From the NCBI RefSeq assembly GCF_902459465.1, contig NC_047062.1, positions 28,576,673 to 28,640,672 on the forward strand: 64,000 nucleotides of DNA. The letters are read 5' to 3'. A program made the translations under genes and the position numbers. A model generated the notes under the pieces. That model did not search any database. It was given only the letters and a program-made list of their open reading frames with translations, and was not told where the DNA came from. This DNA comes from Asterias rubens. Taxonomy: Eukaryota; Echinodermata; Asteroidea; Forcipulatida; Asteriidae. Positions 24,000-35,109 of this stretch are shown here, in pieces. Each line of letters begins with the position of its first letter. Positions within the stretch are counted from its first letter, which is position 1.

Positions 24000-24210
24000 A
24001 TGACCGAAAGTAAGCCTTCCATATCTGTTTTGATTGGTCGTCCGAGGTGACCTTAGACCAATCAAAACAAACACAGCTACGGTAGCTTTCAGTCACTGCA
24101 TTTATCCAATGGTATATTATTTGTATCCAATGGTCACTTGACCTGAATAGCAGGTACCTGACTTTATCCTTGCGGAAAAAGACAGGGGCCCAGTCTAGAC
24201 TTCCGGTATC
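24000..24210 (+). repeat. CRE/CCAAT-rich interspersed repeat, 5' truncated
   Basis: Starts at the GACCGAAAG word and contains TTTTGATTGGTC facing GACCAATCAAAAC, two TATCCAATGG boxes and the end CTGACTTTATCCTTGCGG. The 5' third with the TGACGTCA site is missing. Confidence 0.65.
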
Positions 24211-24442
24211 ATCTCATGATACTTTTGTGAGTAGTGCCAAATCTGCCTTTGATATATTTTGAAGTATGAAGGAAGGGGGCTGGGGTTATGTCCGGATACA
24301 ATAGTTTTCCTTTCCGTATTGAGTAGAGGATTAAACAGGCATTGTTGTTCTCCTAATGATGTCCTTTTAATCTTTTTAAAATATTGTATCATAGTTGCAA
24401 TTCAGTTTTTATGCTGTGATGGCTATTGTCAATAAACCTTTT

Positions 24443-24480
24443 ATCTATCTATCTATCTATCTGTCTATCTATCTATCTAC
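24443..24480. repeat. (CTAT)n microsatellite
   Basis: About nine CTAT units with a single CTGT interruption. Confidence 0.9.
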
Positions 24481-25799
24481 TTGTTTTCGACGGAAATACT
24501 GTTTTAAAGCCATTATACACTTTCGGTAAACAGTATTGTCCAAGTCCCACACTTCGTGTTTCACAACTTATATATAAAATAACAATCCTGTGGAAATTTA
24601 GGCTCAATCGGACATCGGAGTCGGGAGAAAATAACGGGAAAACCCACTCCTGTTTTCGCGCGTTTCGCCGTGTGATGACATGTGTTTATAACAAATCCGT
24701 AATTCTCGTTAACGAGAATTTATATTGTTTTACCGTTTTCTCAAAAAGTAAAGCATTTTATGGACTAATATTTCAAGAGAAGTCTTTCACCATTACCTTC
24801 TGTAAACCCTGCAAATTATTTGTAAATCTGTGAACTTTTTTTTTTGTTCTGTACCGAAAGAGTCCAATGGCTTTAACTTGTTTATAACGCGTTTGTTAAC
24901 CATTTAAATGTACTTTTTTATGTAATTATCGAGTAAAAATCAGGCCCCAACCTCAAGTTTTTGAAAAACTTAAAACACTTCTGCTGTTGACGTCGTGTGT
25001 CAAAATGATAATACGTTAACGTCATGTGTGTGAGTTTGCTTTGTTGTAGCTCAACGCTGCAACAAAGCGGCTATACACATAATATGATGTATAACATGAG
25101 CGATGACGTAACAGATTTTCGCGAATGTTTCAGAAAAGCACTAGATTGGAGTATTCGAAATGATTGTTTTTTACACTTTTAAAATTTATTTATACTCGTA
25201 TGACTCAATTTCCTTATTGATTGAAAACATTTTAAGTGAAATCAGTCACTCAAGATCACGACTTGACATTTCCGTTCAAGTGTTAAAGAAACTGCATTTT
25301 GTTTGTCTTATAGTAAGACAATATATTGGGGGGTTTTCTTTTACAAACCTTTTTTTAGATAATTGAACTTTATAAAAACTCAAAATAACATGAGAACTTG
25401 TGAGATGTTTTTGGCGAGCTGCTTTAGCAGTATGCGAGCCTATGTAATACCGATTTTGTCCGTCCGTCTGTCCGTCCGTCCGGCCGTCCGCACTCAGTGG
25501 AAATGTTAAAGTTTTTGGTTTAAGTTTCAGTCTTTGAGTTGAGTTGTTTTTGGTATGTACAAGCCCAAGTGAGATTGTTATATATGCTTGTCAGTCATTT
25601 TTGTAGTTTTTAGCTATGTTTTCCAATAATGTTGAAGTTTTTGGAATAAGAAAATGTTAAAGTTTTTGGAATAAAAAAATGATAAAGTTTTTTTTCAGGC
25701 TCAAAGTCAAACATTGACATCTGGATTTTATAGAAACAAACTCAAACTTAAATCTTAAAGTTTTGAAATAATTTGTTTAAACAAAAATCAATCTCTCTG

Positions 25800-26445
25800 T
25801 CACTGGTTCCAGTTGAATGAGCTGAATCAATGAAAACATAAAATGCTCATAACTCCTGATTGCAACGATGTACTGACTTGAAACTTAAGTCAAACATTGC
25901 TTCTGTCGTATAGATACATATGAAAAGATAAAATTCAAAGAGTGCATCAATGGTTCCAGTTGAATGAGCTGAAACAATGAAAAACATAAAATGATCATAA
26001 CTCCTGATTGCAACGATGTACTGACTTGAAACTTAAGTCAAACATTGCTTCTGTCGTATAGATACATATGAAAAGATAAAATTCAAAGAGTGCATCAATG
26101 GTTCCAGTTGAATGAGCTGAAACAATGAAAAACATAAAATGATCATAACTCCTGATTGCAACGATGTACTGACTTGAAACTTAAGTCAAACATTGCTTCT
26201 GTCGTATAGATACATATGAAAAGATAAAATTCAAAGAGTGCATCAATGGTTCCAGTTGAATGAGCTGAAACAATTTAACTAAACAATACAATATTACAAA
26301 AAGATTTAGTGAATAAGTGAGTTCTTATTGCAACGATGTACTGACTTGAAACTTAATACAATGCTTCTGTCGTATAGATACATATGAAAAGATAAAACTT
26401 AAAGAGTTTATCACTGGTTCAAGTTGAATGAGCTAAAACAATGAA
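25800..26445. repeat. About 148-bp tandem repeat, four to five units
   Basis: TTCCAGTTGAATGAGC recurs at 25807, 25954, 26102 and 26250, spacing 147-148 bp, with a diverged fifth unit to about 26445. The unit contains ATAACTCCTGATTGCAACG and TCTGTCGTATAGATACATA. The array lies roughly 800 bp beyond the 3' end of copy 3. Confidence 0.9.
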
Positions 26446-26450
26446 AACCT

Positions 26451-26845
26451 TAAAGGAACCTGTTGCCTTGGGCTGGTCGAGGTGGGCTTTGAAAAGCGCG
26501 TGTAACTGTTTGCTATAAAATGCATATGGTTGGAAAGATGTTTTAAAAGTAAACTACAATGATCAACACAAATATGCCTCAAAATTGCATGATTTTCCTT
26601 TTACCTTGTCGACTAACACGGTTGGCCATTTATGGGAGTCAAATTTTTTATTCCCATAAATGGCCGACCGTGTTAGTTCGCAAAGCAAAAGGAAAACCAC
26701 GCAATTTCGAGGCAAATTCGTGTGGATCATTGTACGCTCTACTTTTAAAACATCTGTCCAACCATATAGGCATTTTATAACAAATGGTTACAAATGCTTT
26801 TTATACCGCCAACTCGTCCGATCCAAGGCAACGTGTCCCTTTAAA
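26451..26845. mobile_element. Folded MITE, AAAGGAACACGTTGCC family
   Basis: Left end AAAGGAACCTGTTGCCTTGG and right end CCAAGGCAACGTGTCCCTTT are inverted repeats. The interior folds at GGCCATTTATGGGAGTC and its complement GATTCCCATAAATGGCC-like arm near 26640. No coding capacity. Confidence 0.8.
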
Positions 26846-27213
26846 TGGTCATCACTCTTTATTGCAATGATGTACAGATTTAAAACTTCAATCACATATT
26901 GCTGCTTACATGTAGATAATATGAAAAGATGAAAACCTTAAATGGTCTTAACTTCATACTTGTCAATGTATCCACCCCTGTGACCATCAGTTGATCAAAT
27001 GATTGGTTTTTCTGTCAGTCATTGGTTCTATCTGGCGATCGGCAGCTCGCCATGGCAGCTTCGCTGTCTAGTTATTTCATGAAAACTGGCTCCAAGGTGG
27101 TTTACTTATGTTTTGAAATGCGTTGGAGATGTGCATAATTATTATTATTATTGTAATTGCTCAAAGTGTCCAGTGCCTTTAAAAACAACTGCTGTGCATG
27201 CTTTGTTTCTTCA

Positions 27214-30200
27214 CTAATATCTATAAGCTTTCTTTGTCTGGTAGCTGATGGTTTTATCTCTTACAGACGCTTCATTGTTCACTTCATCCCAGCGCGACGA
27301 GTAGATACTCGGTCGCAGTCTCCATTTATTCTGTGCATACACACCAATAATTGAGTAGAATCTTGGCTTGTAAGTCATCAAACCCCGCATACCAAGATCA
27401 CGTAGTTTTCCTTCCATCTTCATCACATCAGCCTTATCAGTGAAGTCTCTAGTGTAGACACTCACGGCGTGCTCTTGCCCATGGAGTGCCTTGCCTTCAC
27501 CCACGTCTTCCAACGGCGTCACTTTGGCGTGCGTGCCCAGCTTGTCTTTCACCGTGACCTTGGCGATTTTTTCCCATGCCTCGTCGATTCTTGTCCCGGT
27601 GGTGAAAAACAGAAGCCAAATACCGCTCAGGCACCTTATATTAAAACACAGATTGACTCAGGTTATTGGTTTTCAACCAATTAAAAGGTTTAATCCCAAC
27701 CGTCTGAAACACCTAAACAAAATCAGTTTCAATCTTTACATTGCCATTGCAAATTTGAACTCATACCAAAAAACGAAGAGTTGAGCACTTTGTTAAATCA
27801 CAACTGCGGGAAGAATCCATAGGTACTTCTTTGTGAATGGAAATCACTCCATGAGTAATAAATTGATTGAACATGACGTCATTGACCGCCATCTTTGATG
27901 AGACGTGCACGCATGAAATGCTATCATTAAGAAAAATCGCATAAATAGTCGAGGAAGACATTAAATTTCCATGTAAAGTGAAAAGGGAAACGATATTCTC
28001 TTGTTTTTGTGCACAAAATTAGGCACAAGTACACCGCGGCAGTGGCGCGATACACCCATGACGGCGCCCAGCACTTGCGCGCCTGGATTGGTCTATGAAG
28101 ATCCTACCTATATTTTAGAGCCAGTTTCTTGACAGTTTGGAAGTCGATTGTATCAGATGAGTTAGTCAATTCTTCCCATGCAGCCTGGAGTCCTTCTGTA
28201 TCATCACCCAGTCCTTCATCTACAAAGCTTGGAGATCGTACAGTAATCCAACCAATTCCATCAGACCTGAGGGAAATGTTCGTTATAAAGAGAATCCCGT
28301 TATAATGACAACCCGTTATAACGACAACACTGTTATAACGACAACACCGTTAAACAACAACACCATTACAACGACATGCAATGCTTTTTGAGGGCCTCCA
28401 TCCACATTCATGTGATTGTTTACCATATAATCTTATATTCAATTTTAATTTTACCTATTGGTATTGCTATCTAACTTTTGTGAGGTGACTGAATGTTTGC
28501 TAATATTCTATAAATTGCATTGTTTTTGTGGACAAAATAATTATTAAAGAACTTGACTAAAACTGAAATCATTCAATTATCCTTGCAGGACTATGTTTTC
28601 CTAATGGCCTACCCATTTCTCGAAAACTACTTAACTTCAGAGGGAGCCGTTTCTCACAATGTTTTATACTACCAACAGCTCTCGATTGCTCTACCAAGTA
28701 AGTTTTTATGCTTACGTAATTATGTTGAGTAATTACAAATAGTGTCAAGTGCCTTAATAAGGAGAATTATTCTCCAACACTGTCAAAAAACACTGTTTGA
28801 ACAGTGATTTAAGTCCCAACATTTAATATGTGGACCTCTTTTTCTCTCAGGTCCGCCCGTCATTCAACGTAGTGTTAAAACATCCACACAACCTTAGAAT
28901 CGGGTTTATTGGTCTTTCCTGTTTTGTTGTTTGATCATTCCTACATCCAAAGGACTCCACTGTGGGGTCCATTGTTCCATTGTGTAAAATACCTCACAAT
29001 GGACCTTACGTACGCCCATCCTCTAGTGTGTCTTCTGTGCTTGGAATCCCAGAAATACATTTAGAGGATTTTAGGGGGATGGATACTTCTGTACAAGAGA
29101 AAATTATTATGTGGCCTCAAGCCTACAGGTCAATCCCCGTCCATCTTCACCTTTCACCTACATTCATATGAAGACGACCAAAAGTGCAGCTCGGACCAAT
29201 CAAAACACAGATACAGAAAGATTAAGTTACTGCACGTTTATCCAATGACATCATTGTATCCAATGAAATCGCGGGTTCTAAAAAGCAAGTACCCGTCTTT
29301 AGGTTACCTGTGTATAATAGGCCTTTATCGTGGTGTGGCCTTCTTGAGTTTTACTCCATTCCAAATCTTTGGGTGCGTTCGTTTAGCTTCCCTCGGTCGA
29401 CCCTAGCCTTGTCCGAGGCTCTTTACGCAAGCACCGTTTTGTAACCTCGTTGATACCTCGAAAGCCATGATTCGACCCCGCGGTATCACAGTACTGTTGT
29501 GTGCCGTGCGGTATAGTATCTATGCATTTCGTGAAGTCAGAGCGGGCCGGTGCTTGCGTAAAGAGCCTTGGACAAGGCTAGGTCGACCCCGGTGTGTGGT
29601 GGGGGTTTTTTCCAGGACGAACGTGTGCAGATAATTACCCACGTTCGTCCTGGGAAAAAAACGACACACACCACCGGGGTCGACCCAGGGAAGCTAAACG
29701 AACGCACCCTTTGTAACCGAACTGAGGCTGGACGAAATATTAGTCTGGTGCCATGTTTGCGCAATGTATGTTAGCATTCGTTACAGTGGAAACAAGACTT
29801 AGATGGTGACAGCGTGATAACGGTCTATATAGGCCCTACATGTACATTTCCTCACCGTTTAGTTTTTGATGGGGCACTAGTTTCGAAAAACTTCTGGAGC
29901 AACTCCAGGCGTTCCTCCTCGGGGTAATTGGACGGATCGAAGAAGAGTCCATCCTCTTCATAGGCTGCTTTGGCGTCCGCATGAAGCCGGGTTGAACGCT
30001 CCGGATCCTCGAAGGCCGGGACTGAGGGTACCGGTGCTTCCTGACTCTCGGAGTCTTTGCTGGAACTAGATTTCCTACAAAGAACACGCAAGCTCATGAT
30101 GAGGATACATTACTCTATAAAAAGTCCTCCTCTCTCATCACTCTGTATTACCATTGCTTATGCTCTACTTATCTATTTACTTTTGTCGTCTTCAGTAAGC

Positions 30201-30377
30201 CTGGTATTTTATTCTTTGTATGTTGTTGTCAGCATTTTGTATAGCCATTGTTCGTTTTGTCTGTCTTGTCCTTGCTTCCTCTTCGCCGTTGGTTTATTTG
30301 TTTGTTTGTTTGTTTGTTTGTTTGTTTGTTTGTTTGTTTGTTTGTTTGTTTGTTTGTTTGTTTGTTTGTTTGTTTGT

Positions 30378-30431
<54 letters not shown>

Positions 30432-31364
30432 CGTCCGTCCGTCCGCTCGTCCGTCCGTCCGTCCGTCCGTCCGTCCGTCCGTCCGTCCGTCCGTCCGTCC
30501 GTCCGTCCGTCCGTCCGTCCGTCCGTCCGTCCGTCCGTCCGTCCGTCTGTCTGTCTGTCTGTCTGTCTGTATAAAGGGTTAGGGGTAGGCGTTGGATCTT
30601 TTCTTCCTCGGTAAAAACCGCTCCTGGTATCTCACCTGGTGTCTGAATACCAGATGAGCAACATGGAGGTATGATGAGGGAGATGGCTCAGCAAGCTATT
30701 AATCCTAACCGCTTCAATAACTTTATATTAAGGAGGTTTCGCTTGCGAACGGATCGGTTAGTGCAAAGAATAGGTCCTCACTATGACGTCATACGCTACT
30801 CGCTATCCGATATACGTACAGACGACACTGATATCCTGCTTGCTACACGTAAGTAGGTTACGGATAGCTAGACGTATGCATATGCGTACCCGTTGCGTGC
30901 AAAACCTCCCTTTATACTATCAGCTCTATCTGGACGGAAAACGGGTCTCGAAGAATGTACCGGGTGGAATGGATATAAAGGCGGGAAGTGGATACCAGGT
31001 GAGCTTATCGGGGGAACCAGTCGGGAACCAGCCACAACAATGCACCATTAATTAAATTTGGGCTGGTAACCCGTTTCTGAAAAGCAATACTATTGTGTGG
31101 TTAGCGAGTTTTTGTGTTTATGCTTTATAAATAGAGCAGGATACCAGTAATAAATTGTACATTTAACGTGATATTTTGGCTGGTTGAGCGACTTTTTGTG
31201 CTGATGCTTAATGAAATTGGGCCCAGGGCTTTATACAGGTGAATATTGAGTATAGTTTGTATTGAGCGAATGACTTACATTTGCAGTTTGGATAGACACC
31301 CAGCGAGGGCCCCGACCTGATCATCTTCGCCTGAATCAGACGAGTAGCTTCTTCTGCTCGCCAT
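27214..31364 (-). CDS. C11orf68-like: UPF0696/BLES03-like protein, array copy 3 (subgroup A)
   Basis: Coding exons 31364-31279 (86 nt), 30074-29856 (219 nt), 28266-28108 (159 nt) and 27634-27214 (421 nt) join in phase 2 to give about 294 residues. Compared with copies 1 and 2 it has one extra Asp in the third exon (GDDTEG), a changed loop after SGIWLLF, and small substitutions elsewhere; all conserved motifs (FFDP, GIGW, SVYTRDFTD, YKPRFYS, NKWRLRPSIY) remain. The second exon ends at a GTGAGG donor. A 17-bp tandem array begins about 20 bases upstream of the third-exon acceptor, and the second-exon upstream intron holds the long TCCG microsatellite. The candidate non-coding exon is at 33639. 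The gene looks intact and is clearly distinct from copies 1 and 2. Confidence 0.88.
28288..28372. repeat. Short tandem repeat, CGTTATAACGACAACAC units
   Basis: Four to five imperfect units of about 15-17 bp lie directly before the acceptor of the third coding exon of copy 3 (minus strand). This replaces the usual upstream intron sequence seen in copies 1 and 2. Confidence 0.75.
28605..28755 (+). mobile_element. MITE fragment (AAAGGCAGTGGACAC family)
   Basis: The right half only: CAGAGGGAGCCGTTTCTCAC through GAGTAATTACAAATAGTGTC. It lies in intron 2 of copy 3. Confidence 0.7.
29111..29310 (+). repeat. CRE/CCAAT-rich interspersed repeat, intron 2 of copy 3
   Basis: Begins at GTGGCCTCAAGCCTACAGG, lacking the TGACGTCA part, and contains GGACCAATCAAAACACAG and TTTATCCAATGACATCATTG. 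It occupies the same intron as in copies 1 and 2, so it was probably present before those copies separated. Confidence 0.7.
29371..29709. mobile_element. GGGTGCGTTCG-family MITE with a nested MITE
   Basis: Outer inverted repeats are GGGTGCGTTCGTTTAGCTTC and its complement. A second element occupies 29404-29580 and has duplicated nine bases of its host. The outer element otherwise matches 12180-12332, including GAACGTGTGCAGATAATTAC. Confidence 0.85.
29404..29580. mobile_element. TAGCCTTGTCC MITE with 9-bp target duplication
   Basis: Inverted termini TAGCCTTGTCCGAGGCTCTT and AAGAGCCTTGGACAAGGCTA. The flanks are an exact 9-bp direct repeat, GGTCGACCC (29395-29403 and 29581-29589). A 9-bp duplication is usual for Mutator-like elements. 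It is internally deleted relative to 41453-41680. Confidence 0.85.
30298..30570. repeat. Composite tetranucleotide microsatellite
   Basis: About 20 GTTT units change to TCTG units, then about 30 TCCG units with a single TCCGCTCG break, then TCTG again. The steps differ by one base each. Because the period is four and no unit creates a stop, all three forward frames stay open; the apparent Ser/Val/Arg/Pro-rich proteins are not genes. Confidence 0.97.
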
Positions 31365-31699
31365 GAGTTTCAGTCTTTAAGTCTGCCGCAAAGATGGATT
31401 CAATACTGTCAGAAAAATCAGTATCAAAAACAGCAGGTCTGAATGAATACCCCATTCCCTCAGTTATCAAGGTCCAATAGGCAACATTCTTATTTGTTTT
31501 AGAACCTCTTTACTTTTTATGAACTACTGAAGGCGCGAACGATGTATAATTCTCTGATACCCTAATTGTTCAATTCGAGTTATGAAATTAGTCTAACATG
31601 CAGGGTGACCGTACACTGCTTTTGAATTTTCCATTAATTACGTGTGAGATAAAAAAATCAAAACCATCTACAAATTATTGTTTATAACTCTATATCACT

Positions 31700-32070
31700 T
31701 AAAGACACTGAACACCTTTGGTAGTTGTCAAAGACCAGTCTTCTCACTGGGTGTATCTCAACATTATGCACAAAATAACAAACCTGTGAAAATTTGAACT
31801 CAATTGGTCGTCGAAGTTGCTAGATAACTATGAAAGAAAAAAAACCTTGTCAGACGAAGTTGTGTGCTTTCAGATGCTTGATTTCGAGACCTCAGAATCT
31901 AATTATGAAGTCTCGAAATCAAATTCGTGGAAAATTACTTCTTTCTCGAAAACTACGTCACTTCAGAGGGAGTTGTTTCTCACAATGTTTTATATTATCA
32001 ACCTCTCCCCATTACTTGTTACCAAGTAAGGTTTTATGCTAATCATTATTTTGAGTAATTACCAATGCCT
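31700..32070 (+). mobile_element. AAAGGCAGTGGACAC-family MITE
   Basis: Diverged member from TTAAAGACACTGAACACCTT to GAGTAATTACCAATGCC. It has the TTTCGAGACCTC internal inverted repeat. It lies between the first coding exon of copy 3 and its candidate non-coding exon. Confidence 0.75.
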
Positions 32071-32256
32071 TATAACAGCCCCGATCTTAAGTTACAAATA
32101 ATGCAACTAATTGTACAAAACAGTACTTTTTTTTATATATTTTCTATTTATTTTTTATTTTTATATGTAATTCGCCAGACACACGAGGCCTGAACCACTT
32201 CAAGGTGTGGGCTACAATTATTTTTGTCCAGAGGCCGTTGCCACCTACTCCTAGCT

Positions 32257-32498
32257 AGGGCTAGTCTTGGTTCCAAGACCATTGGTGTTGCGCGGTCACA
32301 CACAACCAACGTTCCGATTATGCACGGCAAAAACTGTACACGCTTGTAATGAACGAACGCTAGCGAGATCTAAATCAGAGAAACAGAGCGCCCGCTAGCG
32401 TTCGTTCATTACAAGCGTGTACAGTTTTTGCCGTGCATAATCGGAACGTTGGTTGTGTGTGACCGCGCAACACCAATGGTCTTGGAACCAAGACTAAG
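32257..32498. mobile_element. Long perfect hairpin (arms about 105-115 bp)
   Basis: The left arm, from AGTCTTGGTTCCAAGACC to ACGAACGCTAGCG (ending about 32372), is repeated as its exact complement from about 32393 to GGTCTTGGAACCAAGACT. The loop is only about 20-30 bp. The near identity of the arms suggests recent origin or active correction. No coding capacity. Confidence 0.85.
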
Positions 32499-32693
32499 CT
32501 ATGGCTGAAACATGGTTACCCCTTTTACAGTCCATACGGATGTAGGCTTGGGTATCATCAGTCCGAAGCCTGGCCGGTAGAGCAGAAAGCACTACCTCCC
32601 CAATTCTGCTGTGAGAGGGTTTGTCAACCTCCTTAAATCAACATAAAGTCCTTTATGGAAATTTCAGGCTGTTATAAAGGCTATTGTAATTTG

Positions 32694-33080
32694 GCGTGTC
32701 GTGGCTGAACAGTCAAGCGCACCGGGCTCAAGCTCTGTGTTACTGCTACTGGTGGTGCATTGAGCAGAGTGTGGGTTCAAGTCCCAGTCATGACACTTGT
32801 GTCCCTAAGCAAAATACTTAACCATTATTGCCTAGTCCTTCAGATAGAAAAACTGTGTACGTTCCGTGCGTTGAGTAATGTACGTATTACACTTATCGTT
32901 GAGAGAAGGGGTTCGCCCAGGAATTTCAGGAAATGGCTGCCAAGTGCACCACAGTACCTTGTGAACCCCTTATAAGATGCTAAATAAACAGATCTCATTA
33001 TAGAGCATTTAAACTCCAAAATCTGTCTTTAAATTTATAAAATGTCTCACTATGTGCAAGTACCTTGAGCACCTTATTGG
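32694..33080 (+). repeat. tRNA-derived SINE
   Basis: GTCGTGGCTGAACAGTCAAG (A-box region), GGGTTCAAGTCCC at 32772-32784 (B box), then the SINE body and the tail TATGTGCAAGTACCTTGAG. It lies upstream of copy 3 between its coding and candidate non-coding exons. Confidence 0.7.
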
Positions 33081-33114
33081 TACATGTATACTGGCACGAA
33101 ATAAGTCTACAATA

Positions 33115-33435
33115 TTATAAATTATATAACACCCAAGCAGATCCTTGCCATTTGATTGGAGGATTGTCCGTCACGTGATAGCAAATAAAAGTACTATTGC
33201 ACGCTGAGTCACTCACCGTGCTATTTCGTTCCATCCGAAAAGTACCATTGCACGCTGGCAGCGTGCAATGGTACTTTTCGGATGGAACGAAAAAGCTGAG
33301 TAAAAACATCACTGCGTGCGCGTGTCTTTGGTAACGCAGCAGGTGTTACTGCAAGAAGGCATAGTAAAATTACTAGCATTCGGCTTCTACAGTTGAAATT
33401 GTTTGTTTTGAAAGTTGTATCTTTCAATCAAAATG
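33115..33435 (-). repeat. Palindrome-bearing repeat, inverted copy of 5225-5505
   Basis: Reverse-complement match to the block in intron 1 of copies 1 and 2, with the same palindrome at about 33229-33298. The orientation is opposite to that at the earlier sites, so it moved as a unit. Confidence 0.8.
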
Positions 33436-33459
33436 ACTAAGATCTACTTGGGTGTTATA

Positions 33460-33625
33460 TAAAACAAATAATGAATGTTTTTCATTCGTGCAATGGTGCG
33501 AATATGTTCATTCGTTGAAAGCTGGAATGTTCCATTCAACTCGGCTCCGCCTCGTTGAATAGAACATTCCATCTTTCAACTCATGAACATATTCGCACCA
33601 TTGCACTCATAAACATTCATTATGT
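33460..33625. repeat. Inverted repeat around CTCCGCCTC
   Basis: The left arm AATGAATGTTTTTCATTCGTG through GAATGTTCCATTCAACTCGG pairs with the right arm ending AAACATTCATTATG. The centre is near 33548. It appears to be a small folded element. Confidence 0.65.
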
Positions 33626-33638
33626 GTATACTACTCAC

Positions 33639-33715
33639 CGTTATCTCTCCTGACTAGTTTAGCTCTGTCTTGATCCAGTTGTCACTATAGATATACCGTG
33701 TGTATCTGTACATCC
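33639..33715 (-). other. Candidate non-coding first exon of copy 3
   Basis: Minus strand GTCAGGAGAGATAACG with donor GTGAGT at 33638, matching the blocks at 23085 and 43805. The right limit is approximate. Confidence 0.45.
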
Positions 33716-34816
33716 AGAGTGGCCTGTGGCAGGTCCATGGTAAAAGTACGCTGTTATTGGTTTCTCAGCATGGGAAATTCCTAATGAGTAAACGCTTGCG
33801 CAAAGTGGGGATTCCCCTTTGTTGCAATCGTATAGTCTACAAAGTACGGTGGCTACGAGAGGCCAGTTGGATTTCAACGAGCGTGTAGTTGTATGGTGGA
33901 CACTTTCTTACACATAGTCTTTCGATCACCCACTTATCACGGACACTTAAAATATGTTCATCCATTTGTTTACAGAGTCAACAAAACTCGTCTGAATGTA
34001 TGTAACAACTGTAACTGAATAGGCTTATTATGAGGTAAAACGTTTAGGCTTCCTATTTCTTTATCAATCATACACGAAAACACTTGCACATCTTGAGAAA
34101 TCTTTTATTTTCTCGATAAAATACAATCAAAACCACATTGTTGTTCTGACAGGGGGCCAGTCTGGACTTCCGACATCGCATGATAATTTTGTGAGTGGGG
34201 CTGGGGTTATCCCCGGAGATAAAAAAATTTCCTTTCCGTATTGAGTAGAGGAGTAAACAACTACTTGAACGAATTTGTTTTTGACGGGAATTAGTTTATA
34301 ACTAGTTTATTTACCGTGTAAATGTTGTGGGGTTTTTTTGCGACTCAAAAATCAGGCCCCAACCTCAAGTTTTTGCTAAACTAAAAACACTTCTGCCGTT
34401 GTTGACGGCGTGCGTCAAAATGGTAATACGTTGAGGTCATGTGTGGGAGTTTGCTTTGTTATGCACCAACGCTGCAACAAAGCGGCTATACACCATGTAT
34501 AACATGATCGATGGCGTAAACAGAGATTTCCGCGAATCTTTCAGAAAAGCACTGGATTGGGGTATTCAAAAATGTTTTTTTTTTTTTGCACATTTAAAAT
34601 CTATTCATAGTCATATGATTCATTTCCTTATTAATTGAAGAAAAAAATGAATTTCAATCCAGATCATGACTTTACATTTTCGTTCAAGTATTAAAGAAAC
34701 TACATTTTGATTGTATTATAATAAGAAAATATTATATTATCGGTTTTTTTTCTTTTACAAACCTTTTTTTAGATGATTGAACTAATAAAAACTCAAAATA
34801 ACATGAGAACTTGTTA

Positions 34817-35085
34817 CACTGCAAATTTGTTGGTCAAAAAATGTGTTGGGTAAATGCATTACTAATTTGTTGGTCACAAATAATGGACGTTGGTTAAACA
34901 AAACCGTTGCCCAACATGCTTGGGCAAAGTTGACCAAATTATTGGTTAACTGGTTGGTTCAATGTATATATTATTGTAGTTGGGCAAGATTTGCCCGAGA
35001 AGTTGGTCAAAATTACCCCAGTAACCAATGGTGTTGTGCACAAAGCTTTCTGGTTGTTGGGCAAAGTTACCGGTGCGCAATATTG
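34817..35085 (+). mobile_element. Truncated CACTA-like element
   Basis: Begins CACTGCAAATTTGTTGGTCA, like the right terminus of the element at 6063-7192, and contains repeated TTGGTCA and TTGGGCAAAGTT words. No opposite terminus was found, so the right limit is uncertain. Confidence 0.5.
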
Positions 35086-35109
35086 TAACGAAACTGTAAT
35101 GATGTAGTA

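Larger units (their letters stand above)
23461..25799. other. Intergenic DNA, partly duplicated at 34040-34810
   Basis: AT-rich sequence without a recognisable gene. It contains a truncated CRE/CCAAT repeat (24000-24210), a CTAT microsatellite (24443-24480) and a TCCG/TCTG stretch (25462-25490). The parts near 24180-24420 and 24880-25390 align loosely with 34140-34270 and 34280-34810, so the upstream region of copy 2 was duplicated along with copy 3. Confidence 0.6.

Noticed and set aside
24426-24833. 135-codon plus-strand frame
   Set aside because: Its start is the CTAT microsatellite and the rest is a diverged repeat without a protein family signature.
26000-26260. Regularly spaced repeats that could suggest a CRISPR array
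   Set aside because: The whole 148-bp unit repeats with no unique spacers, in a eukaryotic genome, so this is an ordinary tandem repeat.
30057-30614. Frames of 108-185 codons rich in Ser-Val-Arg-Pro and Cys-Leu-Phe-Val
   Set aside because: All three forward frames are open because the region is a four-base microsatellite without stop codons.
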